A stretch of DNA of 46,327 bases. It comes from Candidatus Hopanoidivorans cymbastelae (GTDB lineage: Bacteria; Actinomycetota; Acidimicrobiia; Acidimicrobiales; Hopanoidiivorantaceae). Of the stretch, positions 17,523 through 26,702 are shown in pieces (position 1 is the first letter of the stretch; each line of letters begins with the position of its first letter). The DNA is taken from assembly GCA_028283145.1 (NCBI GenBank), contig JAPYNY010000019.1, positions 1-46,327 on the forward strand. The letters run 5' to 3'. Position numbers and translations under genes: made by a program. Under the pieces are notes generated by a model that was not told the DNA's origin, searched no databases, and saw only the letters and a program-made list of their open reading frames with translations.

Positions 17523-20519
17523 ATGGGTTTTAGAAAAAAGCTGAAACACAGCGTTGGCGGCAGTTCCAAGGGCACGATCACCCAACTGCTGGAAGAACAC
17601 AAGGCACGTCTTAGCCAGCAGTCTCAGCACTTGGTCGAGGAACAAGGGCAAGACATTTCAGCCCCTAGTTCTACCACACAACCAGCTAGTGTTCCCAGGT
17701 ATTTGAGACGTTTGGAACAAGGTTCAAGTCTGTCGCAACACTTTCCTCAGATTGTTACTTTTTTGGTTGTAGCTGGCAGTTGTCTGCTGGTTTTTTGGCA
17801 GCTGCAGCCTAATTTGATCTTCACCAGGAACACTCCAACCGGAGGCGACATGGGTGCCCACGTCTGGGGGCCCGATTACCTCAAAGACCATATCTTTTCC
17901 TGGTGGCGACACACGGGCTGGGCACCTGACTGGTACGCGGGTTTCCCGGCGTTTCACTTCTATATGGTGGTGCCGTATTTTCTGATTGCAATGCTGTCGC
18001 TGGTGATTCACTACGGGGTTGCCTTCAAGCTGGTGGCGGTTTCAGGCGCTGTTCTTTTGCCCATAGCAGCTTGGTGGCTGGCGCGGAAAATGGGCTTCAG
18101 TTTTCCCATTCCTCCTTTGTTTGCCTTGGCTACAGTCCCGTTCCTGTTCAACGATTTCCAACCCACCCGAATTTGGGGCGGCACGCTGCCCTCCTTGCTG
18201 GCCGGGGAATTTGCCTACAGCCTGAGCTTGCTGCTGGCTGTTCTGGCCATAGCTGTCGCCATGCGCGGGATTCGCCACGGCGGGCTTCGTCTGACTGGCG
18301 CGGTAGTGCTGGCGCTGGTGGGATTGTGCCATATCATTCCAGCTTTTTATGCCTTGGCCAGCCTGGCTCTCATTGTGGTTGTCCACGACAACCGCCGGGC
18401 AGCCCTGCGGTGGTTGAGTGTGGTGGTCCCGCTGGCCGGGTTGCTGGGCGCTTTTTGGGCTCTGCCATTTTGGTGGCGCCGAGACTTCTTCAACGACATG
18501 GGCTGGGAGGACAACCAAGACTACCTAGAGGTTTTACTTTTGGGGGAATACAGTTCCTATTGGCAGTGGATTTTGGTGGCCGCCGCGGCTGGCGTGGCAG
18601 CTACCATGGTCTATCGCATTCGCTACGGCTGGTTCCTGATTGGAAGCGTTGTGCTCTGGGCGTTGGTGTATCGCTTCCCTGATCTTTTCCCATTTACCGA
18701 CATGGTGTTGAACGGTCGCATAATTCCGTTTTACCACCTGTCATTGACGCTGCTGGCTGCGTTGGGGGCGGGAGTATTGCTGTGGCGGCTCTTCGGCGGC
18801 GATACCAAGACTTTCTTTTCCACAGGACGCGAGGGCATGCGCAATGTAGCGCCCAGCAACTACCGCAGTCAAGCTCAAAAATCCGAAGCCAAAATCCCCA
18901 GCGTTCCTGTCTTTCAGTTCAAGGCTAGGGTAGTGCGCCTCAAGTTGAAGCGGCTGTTTACCCTTCCAAATGCCATTTTCACCTGCTTGGGCTTGGCGCT
19001 GGTGTTGGTTGTGATAGACAGCTACAGTGGCCGATGGCTGGCGGAATCAGGTTTTGAGCACCTGCTTTCAGTTACAGGCAGCGAAGCTGAGCGCCTGGCT
19101 GGGGATCTGGCTGTTTTTTCCAGAATGCTGCTGCTGGGAGTGCTTTTGCTGGTTGGAGTGGAAGTGGCCCGACGGACGCTGCTGTTCCATCGTCTGCAAG
19201 AGCGGAATCGCCGAGGCTGGCTGACTTTCGGGGCTTTGGCCGTGGCTGTCATTTTCTTCATTGCGGTGGCGATTCCTCTGAGGGCATTGGGGCCTTTCGG
19301 AGTTACTGGAACCGTTGATATAGAAGTAGAAAAAAACGGAGAGCTTGTTACCGAGAGACGCCAAAGCTACGCTCTGAACATTCCATTTTTGCCTGAGATT
19401 GGGCGCACAACTGAGGCTGCCAATGCTGTACCAGGCTGGGCCAGGTGGAACTTTAGTGGCTATGAAGGCAAACCAGCTTTCGGCGAATATCAGGCGCTGA
19501 TTGACACCATGAATGCGGTAGGGGAGGAATACGGTTGCGGGCGAGCCATGTGGGAGTACGACCGAGACCCTCTCACCAGCTACGGCACCACTATGGCTCC
19601 CATGCTCTTGCCCTACTGGAGCGACGGGTGCATTGGATCGATGGAGGGGCTTTATTTTGAATCCTCGGCGACCGTGCCATATCACTTCTTGAATCAGTCG
19701 GAGTTGTCTTCGCCACGAGACGCTGACAACCCCATGCAAGGCCCCAGTCGAGCCATGCGCGACATACCCTACAGAAATTTCAATATCGATACCGGCATCA
19801 GGCATTTGCAGTTGCTGGGAGTACGCTATTACCTGACGATCAACGAAACCGCCACCAATGCGGCGCGCAATCACCCGGATCTGACGGAAATCGGCAGCCC
19901 GGCGCAGTTCGGGGCTAACGGCGCGCCGACAACGTCGGCCGTAGTCAATACAAGCTCTTGGAATATTTTTCTGATAGCCGACTCGCCGCTGGTGGAGCCG
20001 CTGGATTTTGAACCAGTCGTGTGGAACAATGTCAGCAACGGGCAAGACAGCTGGCTGGAACCAGCTACAAGCTTCTACAACGGGGATGATTTTTCGGTGC
20101 TGCCCGCATCCTCTGGCCCAGATAGCTGGCAACGGATTCCAGCCGCGACGTCAGCTGATGGGTTGTCCTCCCCGCCTTTGCCCCGCACGCCCTTGCCTGA
20201 GGTGGAGGTAGCCAATATCTCCGCCTCGGACAACTCCATTTCCTTTTCGGTGGACCGCATCGGTGTGCCAGTGCTGGTCAAGGTTTCATATTTTCCAAAC
20301 TGGCAGGCCTCGGGGGCAGACGGGCCTTGGCGAGTGGCCCCCAACTTGATGGTCGTGATACCTACTTCTGAGAACGTCAAGCTTACTTACGGCTGGACGC
20401 CAGTGGATATCTTTGCCTATCTTCTCACGGGTTTGGGTGTGCTGATAGTGGTGTTGCTGGCTTGGCGCCCGTCTCTGATTTCTTGGGGTCGTTTTCCGGG
20501 GCCGAAAGAACAGATATAG
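17523..20519 (+). CDS. Large polytopic membrane protein, GT-C glycosyltransferase-like
   Basis: A 998-residue protein. A 75-residue cytoplasmic N-terminus is followed by a first membrane helix and then an outside loop with GGDMGAH (107-113), the Asp-bearing first-loop motif typical of GT-C transferases that use polyprenyl-phosphate sugars. About 12 further hydrophobic segments follow to residue about 590, then a soluble outside domain (about 600-965) and one last helix. It resembles the actinobacterial membrane proteins annotated as '6-pyruvoyl-tetrahydropterin synthase-related', whose name is not a functional statement. The next gene, three bases downstream, encodes a dolichyl-phosphate-mannose-synthase-like domain, which would supply the donor. 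Acceptor unknown. Confidence 0.65.
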   Translation: MGFRKKLKHSVGGSSKGTITQLLEEHKARLSQQSQHLVEEQGQDISAPSSTTQPASVPRYLRRLEQGSSLSQHFPQIVTFLVVAGSCLLVFWQLQPNLIFTRNTPTGGDMGAHVWGPDYLKDHIFSWWRHTGWAPDWYAGFPAFHFYMVVPYFLIAMLSLVIHYGVAFKLVAVSGAVLLPIAAWWLARKMGFSFPIPPLFALATVPFLFNDFQPTRIWGGTLPSLLAGEFAYSLSLLLAVLAIAVAMRGIRHGGLRLTGAVVLALVGLCHIIPAFYALASLALIVVVHDNRRAALRWLSVVVPLAGLLGAFWALPFWWRRDFFNDMGWEDNQDYLEVLLLGEYSSYWQWILVAAAAGVAATMVYRIRYGWFLIGSVVLWALVYRFPDLFPFTDMVLNGRIIPFYHLSLTLLAALGAGVLLWRLFGGDTKTFFSTGREGMRNVAPSNYRSQAQKSEAKIPSVPVFQFKARVVRLKLKRLFTLPNAIFTCLGLALVLVVIDSYSGRWLAESGFEHLLSVTGSEAERLAGDLAVFSRMLLLGVLLLVGVEVARRTLLFHRLQERNRRGWLTFGALAVAVIFFIAVAIPLRALGPFGVTGTVDIEVEKNGELVTERRQSYALNIPFLPEIGRTTEAANAVPGWARWNFSGYEGKPAFGEYQALIDTMNAVGEEYGCGRAMWEYDRDPLTSYGTTMAPMLLPYWSDGCIGSMEGLYFESSATVPYHFLNQSELSSPRDADNPMQGPSRAMRDIPYRNFNIDTGIRHLQLLGVRYYLTINETATNAARNHPDLTEIGSPAQFGANGAPTTSAVVNTSSWNIFLIADSPLVEPLDFEPVVWNNVSNGQDSWLEPATSFYNGDDFSVLPASSGPDSWQRIPAATSADGLSSPPLPRTPLPEVEVANISASDNSISFSVDRIGVPVLVKVSYFPNWQASGADGPWRVAPNLMVVIPTSENVKLTYGWTPVDIFAYLLTGLGVLIVVLLAWRPSLISWGRFPGPKEQI

Positions 20520-20522
20520 GTC

Positions 20523-22784
20523 GTGGCTGACGAAACTGCCTCAGGACCGGTGCCCAAGCAGCCGTCTTGGTCCCCGCATCCGTCTCTTTCGGTGGTGCTG
20601 CCGGCTTACAACGCGGCGGATTGCGTGGCATCTTCCATTTGGCATTTGCGAAGCGAGTTGAGCGGGGTCTATCCGAAGCTGGAGATTGTGGTGGTTGACG
20701 ACGGCTCAACTGACCAAACCCACCAGTTGGCTGAACAGGCCGGAGCCGACCAAGTCATAGTTTTCAGCCACAACAAAGGCAAGGGGGCCGCGGTGCGGGC
20801 TGGAGTTCAGGCTGCCAGCTGTGACGTCATTGCATTCACAGACGTGGATCTCTCCTACGGCCCAGATGTCATCCGCCAAGTGGTGGATACTCTGCTAGAC
20901 AGCCAAGACGGCGTGCAAGTTTGCGTCGGCAGTCGGAGCCTGGGGCAAAAGAATTCCGCCACTCGGATGCGCCAGGCTGGTAGCACCTTTATTGGCTGGC
21001 TGGCTAGGACGTTTCTCCGATTTAAAAGCCAGCATGAATCCATAGACGACACTCAGTGCGGCATCAAGGCTTTTGAGAAACATTGTGCCAAGCGGATTTT
21101 TGCTGTTGGCAAGATTGACCGATTTGCCTTTGACATTGAATTGTTTCACATTATGTTCAGTTGGGGGATAGCTTTCAAGACAGTTGAAGTCAGCCCACGG
21201 GCCACTGAAACCTCCACTGTGAAGGTTTTGCGTGACGGCTTTAAAACTTTTGTCGACATTGTCCGCATTGCCAGATTTCAGCGGGCAGGGGCTTATTCGC
21301 CGATTGCGGCTGAAGCACCTGTCTCTGCGCCACCGGACGCGCCTGCGAGGGCTGCTCTCGCTCGTTCCGCGCCGGCGCAGCCCGCTCCCGTTAATCCCAC
21401 GCCCGCGCAGCCCGCCAATCCCGCAGCCGAGCAGGCCTTGGATGCAGTGGTGAAGTCGTACGATATTCGCGGCAAAGTGCCTGCTCAGCTAAACGAAGCC
21501 TTGACTGAGAAGCTGGGCTTGGCATTGGCCCAATTCTGGCAAGAAGACGACCCGACGGTGAGCAAAGTTCTGTGCGGGCGCGATATGCGCAGCAGCGGCG
21601 AAGCTCTGGCGCAAAGTTTCATGCAAGCGGTTAGCTCCCGTGGACTTGAAGTTATAGATCTGGGCCTCGTCTCTACCGACATGTTGTATTTCGCCAGTGG
21701 CAGTCTGGACGTTCCAGGGGCTGTCTTTACTGCATCTCACAATCCGCAAGAATACAACGGAATCAAAGTCTGTCGCCGCCAAGCTGCTCCGATTGGGGCG
21801 GGCACGGGTTTGGAGAGGGTCAAGCAGCTAGCCAAGCTGGAGTTGCAGCAGGAGAGCAACTCGGCCCCTGCTGCCATCAGCCAGCTGGATATCTTGCCTG
21901 AGTTTGTCCAGCATGTCATTTCGTTTGTGGATGTTTCAAAGCTGAAGCCTTTGCGTGTAGTAGTGGATTGCGCCAATGGAATGGCGAGCTTGGCTGCCCC
22001 TGCAGTCCTGAAAAAGCTGCCTTTTGAGATGATCTGGCTCTATCAGGAACTGGATGGAACCTTCCCCAATCATCCAGCTGATCCGCTCAATCCCGAAAAC
22101 CTGCGCGACCTTCAAGCCAAAGTGCTAGAGACCTCAGCCGACCTTGGCATAGCTTTTGACGGCGATGGCGATCGAGTATTTTTCGTGGATGAGCAGGCCG
22201 TGCCGTTGTCTGGCTCCGTCACTCTGGGCATCTTGGCTTCGGCAGTTCTAGCCAAGCATTCAGGTGCTACCGTGCTTCATAATGTGGTGTGTTCCCGAGC
22301 GGTGGCTGAAATCATCGGAGAAAAAGGGGGCCAGCCGCTGGCAACCAAGGTGGGGCATTCCCACATCAAAGCCCAGATGTCTGCCACCGGGGCAATCCTA
22401 GGGGGAGAGCACTCAGGGCATTTCTACTTCCGAGACAATTTCAAGGCCGACTCCGGCATCATCGCAGCCGTGATTTTGCTGGAATTGCTGAGCCAGACTT
22501 CGCAGGCGCTGAGCCAGTTGCGCCAGCCCTGCGAGCGATATTTTGCTTCGGGAGAGAAGAATTTCGAAGTGCCCAACGCCGCGGCCACGATGGAAACAAT
22601 CGCAAAGCATTTCGGCAGCTTGCCCCAAGACCGCCTAGACGGGCTTTCAGTGGATGCGGGCACCTGGTGGTTCAACGTTCGCCCGTCCCAGACTGAGCCT
22701 TTGCTGCGCGTCAACTTGGAAGCCACCACAGCTGACGAATGCCAAGCGCGGCTGGCTGAGCTGAGTCAGCTGATTCAGACTTGA
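20523..22784 (+). CDS. Fusion: polyprenyl-phosphate sugar synthase (GT2) + phosphomannomutase
   Basis: A 753-residue protein starting with GTG, three bases after the previous stop. Residues 20-255 are a GT2 domain of the dolichyl-phosphate mannose/glucose synthase type: VVLPAYN, VVDDGSTD (57-64), NKGKGAAVRAG and TDVDLSYGP, with no membrane tail. Residues 262-304 are an Ala/Pro-rich linker. Residues 308-753 are an alpha-D-phosphohexomutase: active-site TASHNP (Ser405), metal loop DGDGD (546-550), sugar loop GEHSGH (628-633) and phosphate loop RPSQTEP (720-726, Gly replaced by Gln). The mutase would make mannose-1-phosphate for GDP-mannose and the GT2 part would transfer the sugar to a lipid carrier. 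Neighbours are the PGI/PMI gene and a GT-C-like protein. manB-like activity is likely, but Glc or Man specificity is not shown. Confidence 0.88.
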   Translation: MADETASGPVPKQPSWSPHPSLSVVLPAYNAADCVASSIWHLRSELSGVYPKLEIVVVDDGSTDQTHQLAEQAGADQVIVFSHNKGKGAAVRAGVQAASCDVIAFTDVDLSYGPDVIRQVVDTLLDSQDGVQVCVGSRSLGQKNSATRMRQAGSTFIGWLARTFLRFKSQHESIDDTQCGIKAFEKHCAKRIFAVGKIDRFAFDIELFHIMFSWGIAFKTVEVSPRATETSTVKVLRDGFKTFVDIVRIARFQRAGAYSPIAAEAPVSAPPDAPARAALARSAPAQPAPVNPTPAQPANPAAEQALDAVVKSYDIRGKVPAQLNEALTEKLGLALAQFWQEDDPTVSKVLCGRDMRSSGEALAQSFMQAVSSRGLEVIDLGLVSTDMLYFASGSLDVPGAVFTASHNPQEYNGIKVCRRQAAPIGAGTGLERVKQLAKLELQQESNSAPAAISQLDILPEFVQHVISFVDVSKLKPLRVVVDCANGMASLAAPAVLKKLPFEMIWLYQELDGTFPNHPADPLNPENLRDLQAKVLETSADLGIAFDGDGDRVFFVDEQAVPLSGSVTLGILASAVLAKHSGATVLHNVVCSRAVAEIIGEKGGQPLATKVGHSHIKAQMSATGAILGGEHSGHFYFRDNFKADSGIIAAVILLELLSQTSQALSQLRQPCERYFASGEKNFEVPNAAATMETIAKHFGSLPQDRLDGLSVDAGTWWFNVRPSQTEPLLRVNLEATTADECQARLAELSQLIQT

Positions 22785-22816
22785 ACGAACCGCTTGCTGG
22801 TCTAAACTGGTGCAAG

Positions 22817-23173
22817 ATGCTTGACGAAGTTCTTTTGCAAATTTTGGCGTGCCCGCAAGACAAGGGACCGCTGTATTATTTCCCCGACGAGTGCTTTCTG
22901 TACAACCCGCGTTTGCGTCGTCGCTATGAAATCCGCCAGGGGATTCCCATAATGCTCATTGATGAGGCAGTCGGGGTGGATAGCACAGAACATGATCGGC
23001 TGATGGCTCAAGTGGCAGAGCAAAACCTTGAACTGACTTTTGAACCTGCAGAGACGTTTAAACCCTTTGAAACGCCTAGATCCCTGCCGCCAATCTGCGA
23101 ATTCCCGCTTCCGCCATCCCCAGAAACTTTTGAACCTGCAGATAATTTTGAACCTGTTGAGGAGAAATCATGA
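22817..23173 (+). CDS. Trm112-like small zinc-ribbon-type protein with an acidic repeat tail
   Basis: I start at ATG 22817 because the family start (LLQILACPQDKGPLYYF) begins there; a TTG at 22781 would overlap the upstream gene. The first 55 residues match the bacterial Trm112-like family (ILACP, YNPRLRRRYEIRQGIPIML), which is normally 60-70 residues long. Here a tail of about 60 residues with recurring ETFEP-like units (FEPAETF, PETFEPADNF, FEPVE) follows. Members sit between manB and the SIS isomerase in actinobacteria, as here. It overlaps the next gene by ATGA. Molecular role in this context is not established. Confidence 0.8.
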   Translation: MLDEVLLQILACPQDKGPLYYFPDECFLYNPRLRRRYEIRQGIPIMLIDEAVGVDSTEHDRLMAQVAEQNLELTFEPAETFKPFETPRSLPPICEFPLPPSPETFEPADNFEPVEEKS

Positions 23174-24237
23174 GCGCCGAATCCGCCAAGGGTGCCAAAG
23201 CTGGCCCGACTAGCCCGTTGGACTCAGTTGGGATGTTTGAAGCCACAGCCGCTTTGCCAGAGCAAATTGAAAATGCCATTGAACGGGCCCAAGCAGTTGA
23301 AGGTCTGCCTGCTCCAGGCGGGATTTCCAACGTCTTGGTTGTCGGCATGGGAGGCAGTGGCATAGTCGGCGATTTTTTGACGGTCAGCGCTGGCCCTTTC
23401 ACCACCTTGCCTATTGTCGTCGTCAAGAATTACGAGCCGCCATCGTATGTGAGCGACAAAACGTTGGTGTTGGCGGTTTCCTTCTCGGGCAACACTGAAG
23501 AGACCGTTCAAGCTGTGACCACGGCAGCGTCTTTGGGAGGCCGAGTGGTAGCCATTACCACAGGAGGAAAACTGGCTGAGTTGGCTGGCCAGTGGAAGAT
23601 GCCGGTGGTCTCAGTCGACCCTGATATTCCAATGCCACGCGCTGGGCTGGGGGCCATGGCCGCTCCAGCCTTGGTGCTGTTGGAACGCCTGGGCTATTTT
23701 GTGGGTGCGACAGATTGGCTTATGGACGCCATAGCTCATCTGAAGACCCGCCGGGATGAGTTGTTGTCGGACGGCAATGAAGCTGAAAAACTGGCTCGCC
23801 AAATCGGTCGCACTGTGCCGATTGTCTACGGTGGCGGAGGTTTGGGCTCCGTAGCCGCGCTACGCATGAAAACGCAAGTCAATGAGAACGCCAAAGCTCC
23901 TGCTTTCAGCGCTGCGGTGCCTGAGATGTGCCACAATGAAATAGTCGGCTGGGGGCAGCACGGCGATCTGACGCGCCAGGCATTTTCAACTATTTTTCTG
24001 CGCCACGACTATGAACACCCGCAGGTAGGCCGGGTTTTTGAGGTGCTACGGGAGCTTCTGGAGGAAGCCACCGCAGATATTTACGATGTGAATGCCAAAG
24101 GGGACAGCACCATTGCCCAGTTGTTTGACTTGATTTTGTTGGGCGATTTTGTATCGCTTCACATGGCTGCCCAAGAGGGTATAGACCCTGGGCCGGTACC
24201 AGTCATTGGCGAGTTGAAGTCAAGGCTGGCTAGTTGA
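23170..24237 (+). CDS. SIS-domain phosphoglucose/phosphomannose isomerase
   Basis: A 355-residue protein. The N-terminal SIS domain has VVGMGGSGIVGDF and the sugar-phosphate loop AVSFSGNTEET. The C-terminal part has PIVYGGGG, QVNENAKAPAF and PEMCHNEIVGW, the signature of the bifunctional PGI/PMI family C-terminal domain. Such enzymes interconvert fructose-6-phosphate with glucose-6-phosphate and mannose-6-phosphate, feeding the phosphomannomutase encoded just upstream. Coupled to the Trm112-like gene by ATGA. In mycobacteria the equivalent gene is an annotated TobH-like protein of uncertain activity, so catalysis is likely but not proved. It overlaps serC by 18 bp, convergent. Confidence 0.85.
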   Translation: MSAESAKGAKAGPTSPLDSVGMFEATAALPEQIENAIERAQAVEGLPAPGGISNVLVVGMGGSGIVGDFLTVSAGPFTTLPIVVVKNYEPPSYVSDKTLVLAVSFSGNTEETVQAVTTAASLGGRVVAITTGGKLAELAGQWKMPVVSVDPDIPMPRAGLGAMAAPALVLLERLGYFVGATDWLMDAIAHLKTRRDELLSDGNEAEKLARQIGRTVPIVYGGGGLGSVAALRMKTQVNENAKAPAFSAAVPEMCHNEIVGWGQHGDLTRQAFSTIFLRHDYEHPQVGRVFEVLRELLEEATADIYDVNAKGDSTIAQLFDLILLGDFVSLHMAAQEGIDPGPVPVIGELKSRLAS

Positions 24238-25371
24238 GCTTGGCTGCATCTGGGAAACCACATAATCTATGCAGTCGCACAGAGCGGCTTCTTCTTGGGC
24301 ATCGATGATGGGGAACAAAGAAATCCTCAGTTGGTTGCGCCCTAGCTTGCGGTAGGATTCCACATCCACGATGCCGTTGGCGCGCAACACGGCAGCAACG
24401 TCGTCAGCAGCTACTTCTTCGGTGAAGTCAATGGTGGCCACCACCGGGCTGCGGTAGGGCTCAGCCACGAAAGGCATGGCGTAGTCGCTCTTTTCAGCCC
24501 AGTCGTAAACCACCGCGGCTGAGGCTTGGCTGCGTCCAGCGGCCCAACTGAGTCCACCGTTTTCCAGCATCCATTCCACTGTGGAGAGAGTGAGATAGAT
24601 GGTTGCTAGAGCTGGGGTGTTGTAGGTTTGCTGGAGGCGAGAGTTGGTCAAGGCAATATGCAGATCCAAGGTGGGTGGCACCCACCTCCCAGAGCTGTGC
24701 AGTTGCTCAACGCGCTCAATAGCCGCCGGTGAAAAGGCGCCTAGCCACAGTCCACCGTCTGAGCCGAAGCATTTTTGCGGGCTGAAGTAGTAGACGTCAA
24801 GTGTTGCCGGGTCAAATAGCATTCCGCCGGCAGCCGAAGTAGCATCCACTAGAACCAGCGCTTCACGGGCGGTCGTGCCAGGCGGGCGGCGCAGCTGCAT
24901 GGCCACCCCGGTTGAAGTTTCATTGTGGGTAAGGGCATAGACATCAACTCCGGGGTGAAAGACGATTTCAGGATGAATGCCCGGTGGGGAAACTTCAAGT
25001 GCGGGTTGGTTCAAGTGGGGCACTTCCGCCACCGCCCGGGAGAATTTTTCTGAGAATTCTCCAAAGCAGAAATGGCAGCTTTGCTCCTGAATAAGTCCGA
25101 AACAGGCTGCATCCCAGAATTGGGTGGCACCGCCGTTGCCGAGCAAAATCTCCCAGTCGTCTGGCAGTCTGAACAACTGGTGCAAGCCTTCCCGCAAACT
25201 CTGGACAACCTCTCGCACACCGGGGCGACGGTGGCTGGTGCCCAGATAGGTTTTGGAGACCGCCTGCAGGGCCTCAACTGATTCGGGGCGCACACGCGAT
25301 GGCCCCGAGCCGAAACGTCCGTCTTGGGGTTTAATCTGGTCTGGGATAATGATTTGCGGTGGGCTGGACAT
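24220..25371 (-). CDS. serC: Phosphoserine aminotransferase
   Basis: I start at ATG 25371 because it has the SD TAGGAGC and the conserved N-terminus (IKPQDGRFGSGPSRVRPE) follows at once; a 26-residue upstream extension is unsupported. The 383-residue protein is of the actinobacterial SerC type: GTSHRRPGVREVVQSLREG, LGNGGATQFWDAA, TSTGV, DATSAAGG and the PLP lysine in SPQKCFGSDGG. It makes phosphoserine from 3-phosphohydroxypyruvate and glutamate. The gene is divergent from a class I aminotransferase. Confidence 0.93.
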   Translation of the reverse strand: MSSPPQIIIPDQIKPQDGRFGSGPSRVRPESVEALQAVSKTYLGTSHRRPGVREVVQSLREGLHQLFRLPDDWEILLGNGGATQFWDAACFGLIQEQSCHFCFGEFSEKFSRAVAEVPHLNQPALEVSPPGIHPEIVFHPGVDVYALTHNETSTGVAMQLRRPPGTTAREALVLVDATSAAGGMLFDPATLDVYYFSPQKCFGSDGGLWLGAFSPAAIERVEQLHSSGRWVPPTLDLHIALTNSRLQQTYNTPALATIYLTLSTVEWMLENGGLSWAAGRSQASAAVVYDWAEKSDYAMPFVAEPYRSPVVATIDFTEEVAADDVAAVLRANGIVDVESYRKLGRNQLRISLFPIIDAQEEAALCDCIDYVVSQMQPSSTSQP

Positions 25372-25473
25372 AAAAGCTCCTAGAGGCAGAACGGCTGCCA
25401 AAGCTGATATCAAAGTGGAGTGTTGAATTTTCAGCTTATGGTATTGCAAGAAGCTCTTGGCAAACTGAAAACT

Positions 25474-26700
25474 ATGACCTCCACACCCGATAGCTCAGTA
25501 GCCGTGCCAGACCGACTTTCCGAGTTGGTTGGCGCCATTTCGCCGTCAGCAACTTTGGCGGTGGATTCCAAAGCCAAGGCCCTTAAGGCTCAGGGGGAGC
25601 AGGTGATTGGCTTTGCCGCTGGCGAACCAGACTTTCCCACGCCCAGCCACATCGTGGAAGCAGCTACGCAAGCTTGCCTTGACCCCGCCAATCACCGCTA
25701 CACGCCCGCCGTTGGTTTGATGGAGTTGAGGCAAGCCATTGCCGCCAAGACCCAGCGCGATTCAGGGCTGGAGGTTGAGCCTGCAGCGGTGGTGGTAACC
25801 TGCGGTGGCAAGCACGCTGTCTATAATGCCTTTGCGGCGCTGTTGAATCCTGGCGATGAAGTTCTTCTGCCAGCCCCGTATTGGACGACCTATCCAGAAC
25901 CCATCCGACTCTTCGGAGGCATTCCCGTGGTGCTGCCCACCAGTGCCGACAGCGGATTTCGCGTCAGTGTTGAACAGCTTGAAGCTGCCCGAACTCCACA
26001 AACGAAGGCCTTGCTGTTTTGTTCTCCTTCAAATCCCACAGGGGCGGTCTATAGCCGAGAAGAGATCATAGCTATCGGGGAATGGGCTGCCAGCCACGGT
26101 CTTTGGGTGCTGACCGATGAGATTTACGAACACCTGACCTATGGCAGCCACCGGCATTATTCAATGCCTGTGGAAGTGCCTGATGTGAGGGAACGTTGTG
26201 TGATTGTCAACGGCGTAGCCAAAACTTATGCCATGACGGGCTGGAGAGTCGGTTGGATCATCGCACCACCCCACTTCGTCAAGTTGGCTTCCACACTTCA
26301 AACACACCAAACTTCCAACATTCCCAATGTGTCGCAACAGGCAGCGGTGGCAGCTTTGACTGGGTCGCTGGACAGTGTGGCGGAGATGCGCCAAGCATTT
26401 GACAGGCGGCGCCAGCTGATGCATGCTGGTCTGACGGCCATAGACGGGGTTGCCTGTTTGGAACCGGAGGGCGCTTTTTACGCCTTTCCATCTTTTGAGG
26501 CTTTTGTTGGGCAAACCATTGGCGGGCACGTCATAGGCACGACTTTGGATTTAGCTGAAGTCGCCTTGGATGTAGCCAAGATTGCATTTGTGCCGGGGGA
26601 GGCTTTTGGCGCCCCTGGGTATGGCCGGCTTTCCTTTGCTTTGTCTGATGACGACTTGCAGGAGGGGATGTCGCGCTTGGCTGCACTGCTGGCGGGCTGA
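25474..26700 (+). CDS. Pyridoxal-phosphate class I aminotransferase (aspartate-type)
   Basis: I start at ATG 25474; earlier in-frame starts (25420 GTG, 25438 ATG) would add unmatched residues and overlap the serC leader. The protein has 408 residues. Motifs: [10 protein letters not shown] near the N-terminus, [36 protein letters not shown], and the Schiff-base lysine in [14 protein letters not shown] (Lys about 250). This is the fold I subgroup I-gamma aspartate/prephenate aminotransferase type. It may use aspartate, prephenate or another amino acid; the sequence does not decide. The S9 peptidase gene follows after 2 bp, so they are cotranscribed. Confidence 0.9.
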   Translation: MTSTPDSSVAVPDRLSELVGAISPSATLAVDSKAKALKAQGEQVIGFAAGEPDFPTPSHIVEAATQACLDPANHRYTPAVGLMELRQAIAAKTQRDSGLEVEPAAVVVTCGGKHAVYNAFAALLNPGDEVLLPAPYWTTYPEPIRLFGGIPVVLPTSADSGFRVSVEQLEAARTPQTKALLFCSPSNPTGAVYSREEIIAIGEWAASHGLWVLTDEIYEHLTYGSHRHYSMPVEVPDVRERCVIVNGVAKTYAMTGWRVGWIIAPPHFVKLASTLQTHQTSNIPNVSQQAAVAALTGSLDSVAEMRQAFDRRRQLMHAGLTAIDGVACLEPEGAFYAFPSFEAFVGQTIGGHVIGTTLDLAEVALDVAKIAFVPGEAFGAPGYGRLSFALSDDDLQEGMSRLAALLAG

Positions 26701-26702
26701 GC

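Noticed and set aside
19068..20132. 354-codon open frame antisense to the GT-C-like gene
   Set aside because: No recognisable motif and the opposite strand encodes a coherent membrane protein.
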